This document shows, one piece after another, positions 46,732 to 58,400 of a stretch of 64,000 bases of DNA (positions within the stretch are counted from its first letter, which is position 1; each line of letters begins with the position of its first letter). The DNA comes from Akebia trifoliata (taxonomy: Eukaryota > Streptophyta > Magnoliopsida > Ranunculales > Lardizabalaceae): positions 15,850,760-15,914,759 of the forward strand of contig CM030718.1 of the NCBI GenBank assembly GCA_017979445.1. Direction: 5' to 3'. The translations under genes and the position numbers were made by a program. The notes under the pieces were generated by a model, which was not told the origin of the DNA, ran no database searches, and saw only the letters and a list, made by a program, of their open reading frames with translations.

Positions 46732-48470
46732 TATAGACTAGAATTTTCCCATGTTTGCTATTGTATATTCTGGCTCTGGTTTCAAGTTATGTGTTCTTAA
46801 AATACTAGATTTTAAATGATAGAATAATGTAAAAACACGAAAAAATTGGAAGAACTTATCGGTAACTAAGATACAGAGAAACAGTTGTCCTTAAAATCAA
46901 ATTTGCACACCTTTAGGATCGTTTTCACAGTGAATAAAAAACTCTAGTGGTTGGTTTTCAAGATTCAACAGTCACGTACTTGCTAATTGTGTACTTGAAA
47001 ATAGTCTACAACGAACTTGATCAGTCTGGTATGAGTAACGAGATTTAGATAGAATAATAGAGAAAATAATAAGAAGAAGAGATCATAATTTTATCTTTTG
47101 TATTTTCTCCAACTTTAAGAAACTGGCTCTCTAATAGGCTTTGGACCCAACAGTCTATTGAATTAATGATAAAAATACATGGGCTCTAATTTGGCCCATT
47201 TCTGAATGTTGGAAAACCCAACATTCTAAAGAGCATTAACTCTAATAATTAGTCAGATCAACGATTGAGATGAAAAGAATCAATGGATCTTTAAGCAAAA
47301 TGGACTAAACAAATTTTAGTAAAAGTGGGTCTTTCACACGCATCCATATGAGGCTTAAATATGAGATTTGTACCCCCTTCTCGTGCGCACATCTCATGCG
47401 CGCGCGCGCACACACACACACACATACTAAGGTTTTCTAGTGGGTTCGCCCCAAACACAATAGGCTGCAGTCCCACGGTGCCTTGGGTGCCATGTGCATG
47501 CGAGGCCCACTCTCTTTCTTACTTACATCTAAGTAAGAGAGAAAAATGATCCTTTATTAGTTGAATACTATTCTTGTATTTATCTGGTGTGGACGAAAGA
47601 TTTGAAGAATTGTCTCTACAACTCTCACAAATAAAAAAACTAAGAGAATCTTCGACTTTCAACTTATACAAAAAAGAGAAAAACTCTTTTAACTTATGTT
47701 TCACCAAGTAAGGAAATCTCTACAATTTACAAATAACACTCAAGAGTTATTGAGCTCAAATCTTCCCCTCAACAAAATATATGAATAAACATATGAATTT
47801 TACAACATTCTCCCACAATCCATAGCTAGAAGAGAATGAAATATTGTTCGTACAAGGTGAAATACTTGATACCTAATACTGATGTCTTTTAGACTTAATT
47901 GACACTTAGTATAAATAAACAAAACTCACAAGGACTTGGTGTTACTAGGTTACTTAACCTCCCTTTTAGTGTAAGTTAGCTATCATATCATACATATCTT
48001 TCTTTCTAAGACTATTCAAGTTCTTGTGATTTGACATTTTTTAGCCATGTGTCGAATCTTAGTTATTTTATGAATGCTTTATAATACTCACTCATAGGCT
48101 TTGCTTGGAAAATCTGTATGTAAAGTTACTGATGTTGAAGCTGAGAGAAAGTTGTTGTTGTTTCTAAATTGAGTATACTATTTAGTAACATGTTGTCTAA
48201 CTGTGCTGTCAAGATGTTGAACTGTTTGGTAACCTGCTATTTAGAATTTGCTAGATGAAATTAAAAATAATATTTAAAAAAAATTATTTATCTGATATAA
48301 GTAATAAAATGTTAACAATAAGTAAAAAAATAAGATTTAATATTAAAAAATAAAAAATAAAATTTTATTTCATTTTTTTGTACTAACATAATTAATGTCT
48401 ATCAAATAAATAATAAATAATTAAATAAAATTTTACATCATCATGTATATATGGCACTATAAATCTATTG
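46732..48470. other. Intergenic segment, possibly with a decayed LTR
   Basis: No coding sequence. Holds the (CG)n(CA)n tract at 47398-47423. On the minus strand, GTGGGAGAATGTTGTAAAA at about 47802-47820 resembles a Ty1/copia purine tract followed by an LTR start, but I see no partner. 48217-48230 contains TGTTTGGTAAC, similar to Harbinger terminal repeats. 48240-48470 is AT-rich. Confidence 0.35.
47398..47423. repeat. (CG)n(CA)n microsatellite
   Basis: Alternating purine-pyrimidine tract GCGCGCGCGC followed by (AC)7, of the kind able to adopt Z-DNA. Confidence 0.9.
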
Positions 48471-48479
48471 AGCAATTTC

Positions 48480-50160
48480 ATCTCGTACAGTATTCATATC
48501 AATGATCAATTTATTACCAACTTCATTTGGTGTCGTATTAGAAGTGTTTCTCAATCAATGTCAACATTCTCATCTTCATATTGTGTAAACTAGTTGTTAG
48601 TAACTGATTGTTGTCGGATGAAATTATATAAGGTCATGCACACACATACAATATGTATTTGAGTCATAAAAGAATATGAAACTATCCATTTCAAAATCGA
48701 AAATTGTTTTTTCAATATATCGAAGCAACACTCAATAATATTTTTACACGAAAAGTGATAATAATTGAATCACTTCTCATTCGTTCTTGGTCTATTTTCA
48801 TGATCAAAATCATGTATGTCATACTGTGTATTACGATATGGTGTAAGATATCTTCGCATATTTTGGTAACCCACATCAACCATGTAATATTTTTCCAAGA
48901 CAATTTAAAGAAAATTCAATAAATTTAAATTATCTTAATGGGTATAAAAAATATCAAAAATAAGAAAATAAAATAATTTTTCATTACCAACAAGAGGATG
49001 TTGGAAATTCAAACTCGGATCACTCAGTGCAGATTAAAAGACTCGCCAATCGTGTGTTGAATCTTTCCACCCAACTAAAATAAAAGTAACTACATGTCAA
49101 ATAAACAAATAATCAAAATATTATGTGTACATTCGGTCTTTTTTCTTGATCGAAATGGTATTTGTTTGTCAAATGATATAACTACAAGTATATGAGTGTC
49201 GTCGATTGCATGCACGCAATCCTATTTCATTTAAAACTAAACATTAAATAATTATTATGTTTTAATTATATTCATTCAAATATTAAATAATGATGTACCC
49301 TAAACCATGGAAAATATTGATTTAATCGTGAGATTAGACGGGAAAGACTTATTGAAGTGACTCACTTCGAACCTACAACTCAAATAGCCAAGGTCGGTGG
49401 AAAAGGAATAGTCACGCTTGTTTGGATAAAGGAAGCATTCATACCAGACCCGCGTCTGGACGCCCCTTTCGGGCTCACTTCCTGACAACCCAGCCCACAA
49501 CAGGAAATTTACAGGCATTGACAACAGCCGAAGCCTGGGCGCATCGAGCCCGGGTCTAGTCCGTGGGCAATTTCATGCTCAAAATTCGATGAACGATGAA
49601 AAAGAATGCAGGTGGGTGGGTCGGTATAGGGAGAGGGAGTCGGGAAAGAAGACTGGTTAGCAGTAGGGCCTTGGTTCGTTCTTTGGTTATTTACCGTAAC
49701 CGGCTAGATCTACATAAGCTGTTACGGAATTGAGATAGACTGGGAGTTCGAGGATCAGACAGTCTAATATTTTTGGTGGTGTGATGCTCAAGTCAGGTAT
49801 TTTTATTAAGTCATAGGCAAAACTATATAATGCTTATAACACGTGATGAAAATATTGGCTTATCATTTCACCAGAATATTGGAATCTATCTTTACTATTT
49901 CTATTATTAACATTAAGTCCAACTATATATAAAAAAATTGCAGTTTGTTATTCAACTCGTACCGCTCTATTATCTTGAAGCAATCTTTTATCTTTCATAA
50001 AAAAACATAATCTATTGAAGATATTCTTATCCATACGAAAATTGTCATACTAAAGCACTGGGTTGTTTTAATCAAGTATTACTCTAACATATGAATCACA
50101 AAATAATAGTGAAGTCTGACATGGTTACTTCATACATCGATTCCTTGTATGGTAATAATG
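48480..50160 (-). pseudogene. PIF/Harbinger transposase (DDE nuclease), decayed and interrupted
   Basis: Minus strand. The N-terminal part (50160-49790) reads NFRMDKNIFNRLCFFMKDK, then in shifted frames EQTAIFLYIVGLN and RFQYSGEMISQYFHHVL, the helix-turn-helix-like region of plant Harbinger nucleases. The catalytic part (49260-48480) reads AIDDTHILVVISFDKQIPFR (first Asp region), GWKDSTHDWRVF, GKYYMVDVGYQNMRRYLTPY (second Asp region), ELFNYYHFSCKNIIECCF, DILKKQFSILK and TLYNFIRQ (third acidic region). It is split by a GC-richer insert (49305-49790) and by stops and frameshifts. In Harbinger elements the nuclease works with a MYB/SANT-like partner, present here at 52240-52766. Confidence 0.85.
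49305..49790. other. GC-richer insertion inside the Harbinger transposase
   Basis: About 485 bp clearly richer in G+C than its surroundings, lying between the N-terminal and catalytic parts of the transposase. It contains a hairpin CCTGGGC-GCATCGA-GCCCGGG followed by TCTAGT (ending 49559), which resembles a Helitron 3' terminus, and CCAGAC-CCGC-GTCTGG at about 49444-49459. The source is not recognised; a Helitron-carried or organellar fragment is possible. Confidence 0.45.
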
Positions 50161-50166
50161 CCACAG

Positions 50167-51556
50167 TGTAGACACCCTATTTTTGCATTCACCTGATTAA
50201 TCAACTAGTCAACCCGATTGCAATGGTTCCCAATGATGGATGTTTATTTGTTACCAGATATGTTTCAAAAATTCGGATGAGGTATCTTGAACTGACAAAA
50301 CTATAAAAACCACGCTACGCTAGGAAAATATAATCCCAAAAACATATAAATAATTACTTTTCAAATAAAAAGAAACTTCATGATAAAAATTACTAAAAAA
50401 TGATCAAATTACCAAAATTCCACTAACCTCAAAACATCCCTAGAGCCTACATTACGCTTAGGAAAATCCTTTCAAATACATAAAATAATAAATCGAAATC
50501 AAATAAATCATTTCGCCAATTTTCACAAAATTTGACAAAATTACGAAAATACCCCTCATAAAGCTCACGACCATTTCGCACAAAAATTTTTATAAATGAC
50601 ACAAACCAATATTATCATTGAATTTCTTATAAAAAATCAATTCTAAAACATTTTGGAACATAAAAAATTGACTTGAAACGCAAAAGTTATCTTTAGGGGC
50701 AAAATGATAATTTTCCAATTAAAAAAATTTTAAATTCTAAAATTAATAAATAAAATATTAAATAATATAAAGTGAAATATTAATAAAATTAATTTAAAAA
50801 TCTAAACCTAAAAGTCGATCAATTAGGCTCTCAGGCAAAATTGTTGATGGTTGCCTATATATTTATTAAAGGACCCCTCCATCTGAGGGCCTAAAGAATT
50901 AAAGATATAATAAAGGGGGATTCTTCAAAAAATAAAGTCAATATTAAAGTCAATCACATAAGACTAAAATCAAGATCTTAAAATCAATCAAATAAGACTA
51001 AAGTCAATCTTAAAGTCAATCAAGTAAGACTAAAGTCAAAATCTTAAAGTCAATCAAGTGAGACTAAAAGTCAAAACATTAATAGAATTCTAATTAAATA
51101 ATAACTCTATCTAAAATAATTCTAATTAAAGTATAACTCCATCTAAAACAATTATAATTAAACACTAACTCTACAATTCTAATTAAATACTAACTCTATC
51201 TAAAATGCACTTAAAAAATCTATAAATAGGGGTCCCTACTACCTAATTTTGTATCAAATGATAAACCCTAGGAGAAGTAGGTCAAAAAGCTTCCCTAACT
51301 TCCCTAGCCTCCCATAAACCCTAGTTTTGAAGTCCCAACTCCTTACCTAACACCCATACCTCAACTTTAGATCGAAAAACACCTAGAAGCCCTTCAAAAA
51401 CACCCATAAATCCATAAACAAATCCGAAGAATTCAGATCTAAGAAAGAGATACCTTACCTTTGAGATTTGAAGCGAATTCAGTGACATAATGAAGCAAGG
51501 AGTACTGTACAAGCAACTATTCTACCAGATCTGAGGGAATAAGACCGTTGTCTTCG

Positions 51557-51641
<85 letters not shown>

Positions 51642-51901
51642 CTTTTTATTACTTAGGTCTTTTAGCAATGTAGTTTATTAGAGAATAAGTAGAAATCGGC
51701 GTTTGCCGGGCAGGGTTGGTGCCTAACACCTTCCAACCCCGTAATGTGATCACCAAACCTGTATTTTTCTTTCGTAGATTAGTAGTATTTACCTTTTTAG
51801 AGTCAGTATTCGGTTCCTAGACCGTAATAACTAGGTGATGACTTCCAAACCTCAAAGGTCAAAAGCGGATCCGCGCACCCCGCGGATCGAGGGTGCTTTC
51901 A
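50167..51901 (+). repeat. Solo LTR (F) inserted in the Harbinger element
   Basis: 1735 bp, TGTAGACACCCTATTTTTGC ... GAGGGTGCTTTCA, flanked by CACAG (50162-50166) and CACAA (51902-51906), a target duplication with one change. TATAAATAG at 51221-51229. Hairpin arms GGGTTGG (51713-51719) and CCAACCC (51733-51739). Contains a long (TA)n tract. Same family as LTR A and elements B, C and E. Confidence 0.9.
51562..51627. repeat. (TA)n microsatellite
   Basis: About 33 TA dinucleotides followed by a T run inside solo LTR F. Confidence 0.97.
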
Positions 51902-51906
51902 CACAA

Positions 51907-52239
51907 TAAAATAAAAAAGAAAATTTTATTCTTTATGCTAACATCTATCTGTTATTGCATATATGCAAATCATATGATTATAAACATATAACAAATCATA
52001 ATCATCCAATCATATAGAATTTAAATGAAAAAAAAAATGTTAAACACAAACATTTCTACCATTATAACATAAAACTATTAAGTAAAAAATTTATGTAAAA
52101 ATTTAATAGATTAAAATAATGTCTTCTAACAACTATGGTAATAAAAAAATAAAAATAATATCACTGTTCTATTATAACATTTAAGAAATTGTAATCATAA
52201 ATCTACCCCATCCTTAGAAGATTGCTCATCATGAGATCG
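51907..52239. other. AT-rich Harbinger interior
   Basis: Non-coding AT-rich sequence between solo LTR F and the MYB-like ORF, presumably internal to the Harbinger element. Confidence 0.5.
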
Positions 52240-52766
52240 CATGAGTCTCTTCAAACTTCATTTTAATCCACTCTGACTACACATGCTATCAATATCTTCA
52301 ATCCAATAAAAATGTCCATGTTAAAAGATTCTTTGAATAATTTTTCAACTAAGAACATTTATACTAGTCCACATCGGTTAATGTCATGGAAAGTAGTTAA
52401 TAGGTTGATACACGAGATAATAGAAGTGTCTTTATTTGGATTCTATGTCATTTCTTATTTTTTCAAATCTATCTCTATATTGTCAACCATCACACAAAGC
52501 ATTCTATAGACTTCAACATCACTCATTTTTGTGATATTTTTTGTATTTACATTTGTGGTAAAAGAGAGCTTAAACTCACTTGATCTCTTATAACGTCTTA
52601 TAGATATCTTTTCAATAGATTTTTCAATTGGATCAATTGAAATATTTGGTGTTGACTTTTTGTTCATATCATTCATATGTACATCCAAATTATCGAAAGA
52701 AATACGACTCTCATGCAATATTGAAGAAATCTCGTTTGGGATCATACAATATTTTCCCGTTGCAAC
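52240..52766 (-). pseudogene. Harbinger ORF with MYB/SANT-like protein, C-terminal part
   Basis: Minus strand. Open from the LTR I junction (VATGKYCMIPNEISSIL...) through SDVEVYRMLCVMVDNIEIDL to a stop at 52455; a decayed tail continues to about 52240. The layout (ATGKW-like segment, basic region IRRYKRSS, C-terminal helical 'VxxCMxxL' region) fits the MYB/SANT-like partner of plant PIF/Harbinger transposons. The N-terminal DNA-binding domain lies beyond the inserted LTR. Partial and inactive. Confidence 0.65.
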
Positions 52767-53659
52767 TGTAATACCCTAAAATTTTAACTTGTATCTCGAA
52801 GAAATCAAATGGTGATATTTTGAGAAAATTTTTGAAAGAGGGACTTAGTGTAAAATACTCGAATATTGTTATGTTCATTTTCAAGAAAAATCGACTTCGC
52901 CATTAAATTCAAAAAAGTCAAAATATATACTTTAGCCTTTAAGCAAGTTCGAATGAAAAAATTATAGAATCATTGAAATTTGCATTAAGTGGGACCTAAA
53001 ATAGTGAAATTTCGACCCATTCTCACCGAGATCCCTCGCAATCAAATTCGTGTTGATCACCGACAAAGAAGGAAAAGTCGTCGGTATTGTCGGACTCCAC
53101 GTTCTCACCCCATTCAACCTTTATTTCTTTTTCTTTTCTCTTGGGTTCTCATCAAAAATCAACAAAAAGGTTTGGATTCTACCTACTTGGAGTTCCATCC
53201 AATTTGAAGAAGAGTAGTCCATCGTCGTTGTTGGAGGAAGGACACCTTTATCGAGGGTTTCGCGACTAACACGATTCGTTTGGTACCCAACTTCAACCAA
53301 TTTCGAAGTTTCGGATAGCCAATCCTTGATTTTCAAGTTAGCTTATCATGTCCAACAACCACAACTTGTAAGAAACTCTCAATTCTTATTAGTAGCCGTA
53401 GATTTTGAAAATATGCATTTAGATTTTTATTGAAACTTGTTGTGTGTTTCGAATTCGTAGAATATCGTTAATATTTATTTCAAATTCATGTTAGAATCTT
53501 TGTGGCTGATGTATTGTATCGTGATTTAAACATGTGATTCGTGAGTGGGTTAGTAGGATCGATGAATGAATGAAAAACATGAAAAATTGGCAAAAAAATC
53601 AAAAATTCGTGAAACTAAAAGTTTCTAACGGTTCCACCATGAAGGGTCACAGTGCCACT
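52767..53659 (+). repeat. LTR I, 5' part, interrupted by element E
   Basis: Begins TGTAATACCCTAAAATTTT right after GCAAC (52762-52766) within the Harbinger MYB-like ORF. Resembles solo LTR D (GTATCTCGA, GGGACTTAG words). Cut at 53659 by element E; the remainder would lie beyond E, outside the window. Confidence 0.7.
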
Positions 53660-54786
53660 TGTAGACACCCCATTTTTACACTCGCCTGATTAATCAACTC
53701 GTCAACCTGATCGCAATGATTCCCAATGATGGATGTTATTTCCATTATTTTATTTTGTTACCAGAAATGTTTCAGGAATCCGGATGAGGTATCTTGAATT
53801 GAGAAAACCTTAGAAACCACGCTACGCTAGGAAAATACGACCCCAGAAACATAGAAATCATCATTTTGTAGACCAAAGAGAAGCTTCACGATAAAAATCA
53901 CTAAAAAACTACAAAATTATAAAAATACCCCTAACATCAAAACAACCATAGAGCCTACGTTACGCTTAGGAAAACTCTCTCAAACACATAAAATAACAAA
54001 TCGAAACCAAATAAATCATTTCGCCAATTTTAACAGAATTTGACAAAATTATGAAAATGCCCCTCATAAAGTTCACGACCATTTCACACAAAAAATTTCA
54101 TAAATAATACAAACCAATATTTTCATTGAATTCCTTACGAAAAATCGATTCTAAAACATCCTAGAACATTAAAAACCGACTTGAAACGTGAAAAGTCCTC
54201 TCTAGGGGTAAAATGGTAATTTCACAATTTTCATAATAAAAAATTTCAAAATTAATAATAAAAAATATTAAATAATTAAAGTGAAATATTGATGAAATTA
54301 ATTTAAAATTTTGAATTAAAAAATCGATCAATCGGGCTTTCAAGTAAAATTGTTAAGGGTTCGTGAGATATTTCTTTAAGGACCCCTCCATTTGGGGGTC
54401 CAAAGAATTAAAGATTTTAGAGGGGGGTTCTCCAAAAATTAAAAGTAAATCAAGCAAGACTGAAGTCAAGGTATTAAAGTCAATCAAGTGAAACTGAAGT
54501 CAAAATTAAAGTCAATTAAGCAAGACTGAAGTCAAGATATTAAAAGTCAATCAATTAAGACTAAAGTCAAAACATTAAAAGTCAATCAAATAAGACCAAA
54601 AGTCATAATAGAGTTCTAATTAAATAATAACTCAATCTAATAGAGTTCTAACTAAAAAACAATTCTACCTAAAACAATTCTAATTAAAACACAATTCTAC
54701 CTAAAACAATTCTAACTAAAACACAACTCTAATTAAAAGAACTCTAATTAAATACTAACTCTATCCAAATCAACCCCAAAAAAATC

Positions 54787-54795
54787 TATAAATAG
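54787..54795 (+). promoter_or_regulatory. TATA box of the element E LTR
   Basis: TATAAATAG. The same box is at corresponding places in LTRs A (12326-12334) and F (51221-51229) and, on the minus strand, in B (20807-20815). Confidence 0.65.
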
Positions 54796-55218
54796 AGGTG
54801 CTCACACCCTATTTTCGTATCAAATCAAAAATCCTAAGAGAAGTAGGTCAAAAAGCCCCCCTAGCCTCCCATAAATCATAGTTTTGGAGCCTGAACTCCT
54901 TACCTAACATCCCTCCTTCGATTTTAGCCTAAAAAATACCTAAAAATCCTCCAAAAACACCCCAAAATCCATTAACAAACTTGAAGAATTCAGATCCAAG
55001 AAAGAAGAGATACCTTACCTCGGAGATCGGAAATCAAATCCGGAGACAGAATGAAGCAAGGAGTACGGTACAAGGAACAATTTTTGTCGGATCTGAGGGA
55101 ACAAGGTCTTTGCTATCAGAAAGGTATAATCTTTTTTTTTATTATTTTTTTATTATTATCTAGGTGTTTAGCAATGTAATTTATTTGGGAAGTTAGTAGA
55201 GGCCGGCTTTGGCCGGGC

Positions 55219-55247
55219 GGGGTTGGTGCCTAACACCTTCCAACCCC
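55219..55247 (+). other. Conserved LTR hairpin with loop core GCCTAACACC
   Basis: Arms GGGGTTGG and CCAACCCC enclose TGCCTAACACCTT. It lies directly after a smaller CCGGC/GCCGG hairpin and downstream of the TATA box, in the transcribed part of the LTR. All seven related LTRs keep the loop while the stem varies. Confidence 0.8.
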
Positions 55248-55424
55248 GTAACATAATCCCCAAATTTAGTTTTTTCTGTTCTAGATTAGTTCTTTATCTA
55301 TTTAGAGTCATTGATCGGTTCCTAGACCGTAATAACTAAGTGGCGACTCCCAAACCTCAAAGGTCAAAAGCAGATCCGCGCATCAAGAGGATTCGCGCAC
55401 CCCGCGGATCGAGGGCGCTTTCAG

Positions 55425-55442
55425 TGGCGACTCCGTTGGGGA
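55425..55442 (+). other. Primer binding site of element E
   Basis: TGGCGACTCCGTTGGGGA, one base after the 5' LTR. Type known from Ogre-like elements (tRNA-Arg primed). Not verified against tRNA sequences. Confidence 0.85.
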
Positions 55443-58400
55443 CATTGAGGATCAGACTTGAAAAACCCCAAGTATGGGAGCATGGCTAAAACGATCTAGT
55501 TTTTTTTTTCTTAGTTGTTAGCTTATATGTTTATTTATTTATTAACTTGTTTTTTTTTTAGTTTTTTTTATCATCCTAATTATTCAATGTTTGATCATGT
55601 GTTTGGATCCTGAATATTTTGCCCTTGTATGTTCGGCTCAATCGAGAGTTATTTAGAATGATCCAAAATAATTAAAAAGACCAAGAAGTTTAATTGAGGA
55701 TGAAGCGATGATTAGTGAATCACATAGGTTTGGTTTTTTTTCATTTTTTTTTTAAATAAAATTTTTTTGGTGGGCGACGTATCCTTCGACAATATTCTAT
55801 TCTTTTATCTTTATTTTATTTTATTTTTAATTTTATTTTAGGTTCCATTAACAATGATAATGGGATGGAGGAGTTGATGTGTAAAAAAATAAAAGCCAAT
55901 CCTTTTTAACACCTCCCCATTTTCTGTTTTTGTAAAAAAAAAAAAAATTTAATAGTTCTGTCTATAGCAACGTTGGGCTAATATGTAATAAAAAAAATCA
56001 ATTTTAAACAAAAAAAAAAAGTCTTTTTAAGGTTCTGTCAATAGCAGCGTTGGGCTGGTGTGTAAGTAAAAAAAATCGATTTTGTTTTTAAAAGAAAACC
56101 CCACAGCATCTTCTGAAAAACACTGTTGCAGTGTTACTAACAGAGGCCGATTGAAATCAGCCAGACAGCCGATCGATTTCCACCCCTAAATTCGATTGGT
56201 TTTTTGATTTTGAATGAAAGATATCAATCGAAAAAACAAAAACCCTTTTGATTCACGCCGATTTCTTTGCGAAAATCTGATTTGTGGGTTTCAGATTTGC
56301 ACCAAGAGCTACATTGTGTTTCGATCAAACATGGGTCATTTTGTAATCGGTAATAGAGGTGAATGAAAATCATAGCCAATGGAATGGGTTCCATGAGTGT
56401 TCCTGCGTCATCTTCGTCATCTAGCAAAGCTTTAATGGTGGAAACCAGTTTGTATTAACGTCTTGGTATGTTGGAGACGTAGAATTGAATGGATTTGCAG
56501 CTCTCCGATCTGTTTAGCCAACTTGATTAGGTTGTGTCGGTTCGTGTTTCCAAGAACATGAAGCACACAGAGAGATGGGCTATATTCGATTGTGGATTCT
56601 AGTGTTCATGGGTGGTTCCTCTGAACTTTTGGTTTCATGATGCGTGATGAATAATATTAAGAGTTCATAATGGTGGGATGAAGGCGTGACGGCATTGATC
56701 TTGATGAATGACTGACCTTTCGTCATCCACAACCCTTCAAGGTAATAAAGAAAGATGTTGAATGTTCCCACACGACAAAGAGAAAAAGGTCAATGGAGTT
56801 GAATCAATGTTGCTGTTAGCAACACATATAGACAAAGAGAAAAAGGTGAATGGAGTTGAATCAATGTTGTTGTTAGCAACACATATAAAAAACAAAGGAT
56901 TATTTTTTGTTGTGTATATGGTGCATGGGTAATGTGTGTGCGGGCAGCAATACATATAAAAAAAAAGGGATTTTTTTTGTTGTGAGTATGGTGCATAAGT
57001 AGTGTGTGTGCAGGCAGCAACACATATAAAAAAAAAAGTTTTTTTTTTTGTTGTGTATATGGTGCATGGGCAATGTGTGTGCGGGCAGCAACACATATAA
57101 AAAAAAAAGGTTTTTTTTTTTTTGTTGTGAGTATGGTGCATAAGTAGTGTGTGTGCAGGCAGCAACACATATAAAAAAAAAGTTTTTTTTGTTGTGAGTA
57201 TGGTCCATAGGTGTTGTGTGTGTTGGCAGCTATATAATAAAAAAAATATAAAAGGAGAGCAGCGTGATTGGTGTGTGCCGCCGGAAAATAAAATTTGGGA
57301 ATTGCTTTCCTTACAAATTTAGTAAGATCTCAAATCTTGCTAAAGGTCTGGGACTACACCACGGGGCATCTAAGTGCATGATCTAATGCCACATACTTAC
57401 GACAAACAAAATTATTAAAAAAATAGAAGTTTTTCGATAAGTTTTTATTTTTTATTTTATTTTTGAGGTTGATGGTTAATTTGGGATTTCTTCGCCATAC
57501 ATTTTCAAAGCCTTGGATCTAAACTATAAAAAAAAAATTCTCGAATTCAAATTTTTTTTCCATCAAATCAAAAAGGATATGGTATTGGATTATCAAAGAG
57601 ATGACCACGTTGGTTTAATGACCTTTAGTAAAATTTGAAACCTTATGAGTTATTCAAGTTAGTCAATGTTCTCCAAAGATTTGCCATGCATGTCCTTCAA
57701 AAAAAAAAAATAGAATTTCTTGTGCCTATCTCAATGATTGATTATTTGTGTGTTATCTTGATTGATCACTTCCGTTCTATGTTGCACTACTCTGATTGAT
57801 TGTTTATCTAATATGCCATGATTTGATTGATGTATCTCTATGATGTGCATGCCTTAATCATGATCTTGATGCTTTGGATATTTATGTTGTATGATTATAT
57901 ATTTTATAATATCCATGTTTCGGTGATCTGATTTGGCCCATAGGCCCATTTATCTGAAAAAGGCCTCGGGCACACCCCACCCTGTTTTGCACACACCACA
58001 AGCACGTTTACTATTTTACCCATTTGCACGTCCCATATAGCCAACGTGGCACTAGTGCGTGGTCCGGTCTCTTCGGAGATGCGACGTCATTCATGAAAAT
58101 CACAACTCCAGTCACGTACCTTAGGGTATATCAAACTGGGGGCATTAATACCGTCTGATCAGGTGATTCTGAGAGATATATTGATGCACCTAGGCTGGAG
58201 TGACCTGAGCCTTTGACCTATTGTGAGCCACACAGTCACATGTCCCGATTGCCAACGTAGTACTAGTACGTGGTTGATCCCCTCGTGGGATGCTAAACCA
58301 TTTATGAAAGCTACAACTTTTGACTCGTACCCGTACGTATAAAAAATAATCTAAGTATATCAATTGCACTTCTTGGTCAAAACCGGTGCCTAAGCAAGAT

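Larger units (their letters stand above)
53660..55423 (+). repeat. 5' LTR of element E
   Basis: 1764 bp, TGTAGACACCCCATTTTTAC ... GAGGGCGCTTTCA. TATAAATAG at 54787-54795. Double hairpin module at about 55202-55247: GGCCGGC...GGCCGGG-like, then GGGGTTGG (55219-55226) and CCAACCCC (55240-55247). Confidence 0.95.

Noticed and set aside
46732..47820. Complete Ty1/copia LTR on the minus strand
   Set aside because: Only a purine-tract-like GTGGGAGAATGTTG was seen; no second end, target duplication or primer site.
56737..57208. Three overlapping minus-strand frames of 102-143 codons with Cys/His-rich repeats
   Set aside because: They are read-throughs of the 71-bp tandem array in three frames because the unit length and A/T runs avoid stops. 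No family match, and the array is part of the leader of element E.
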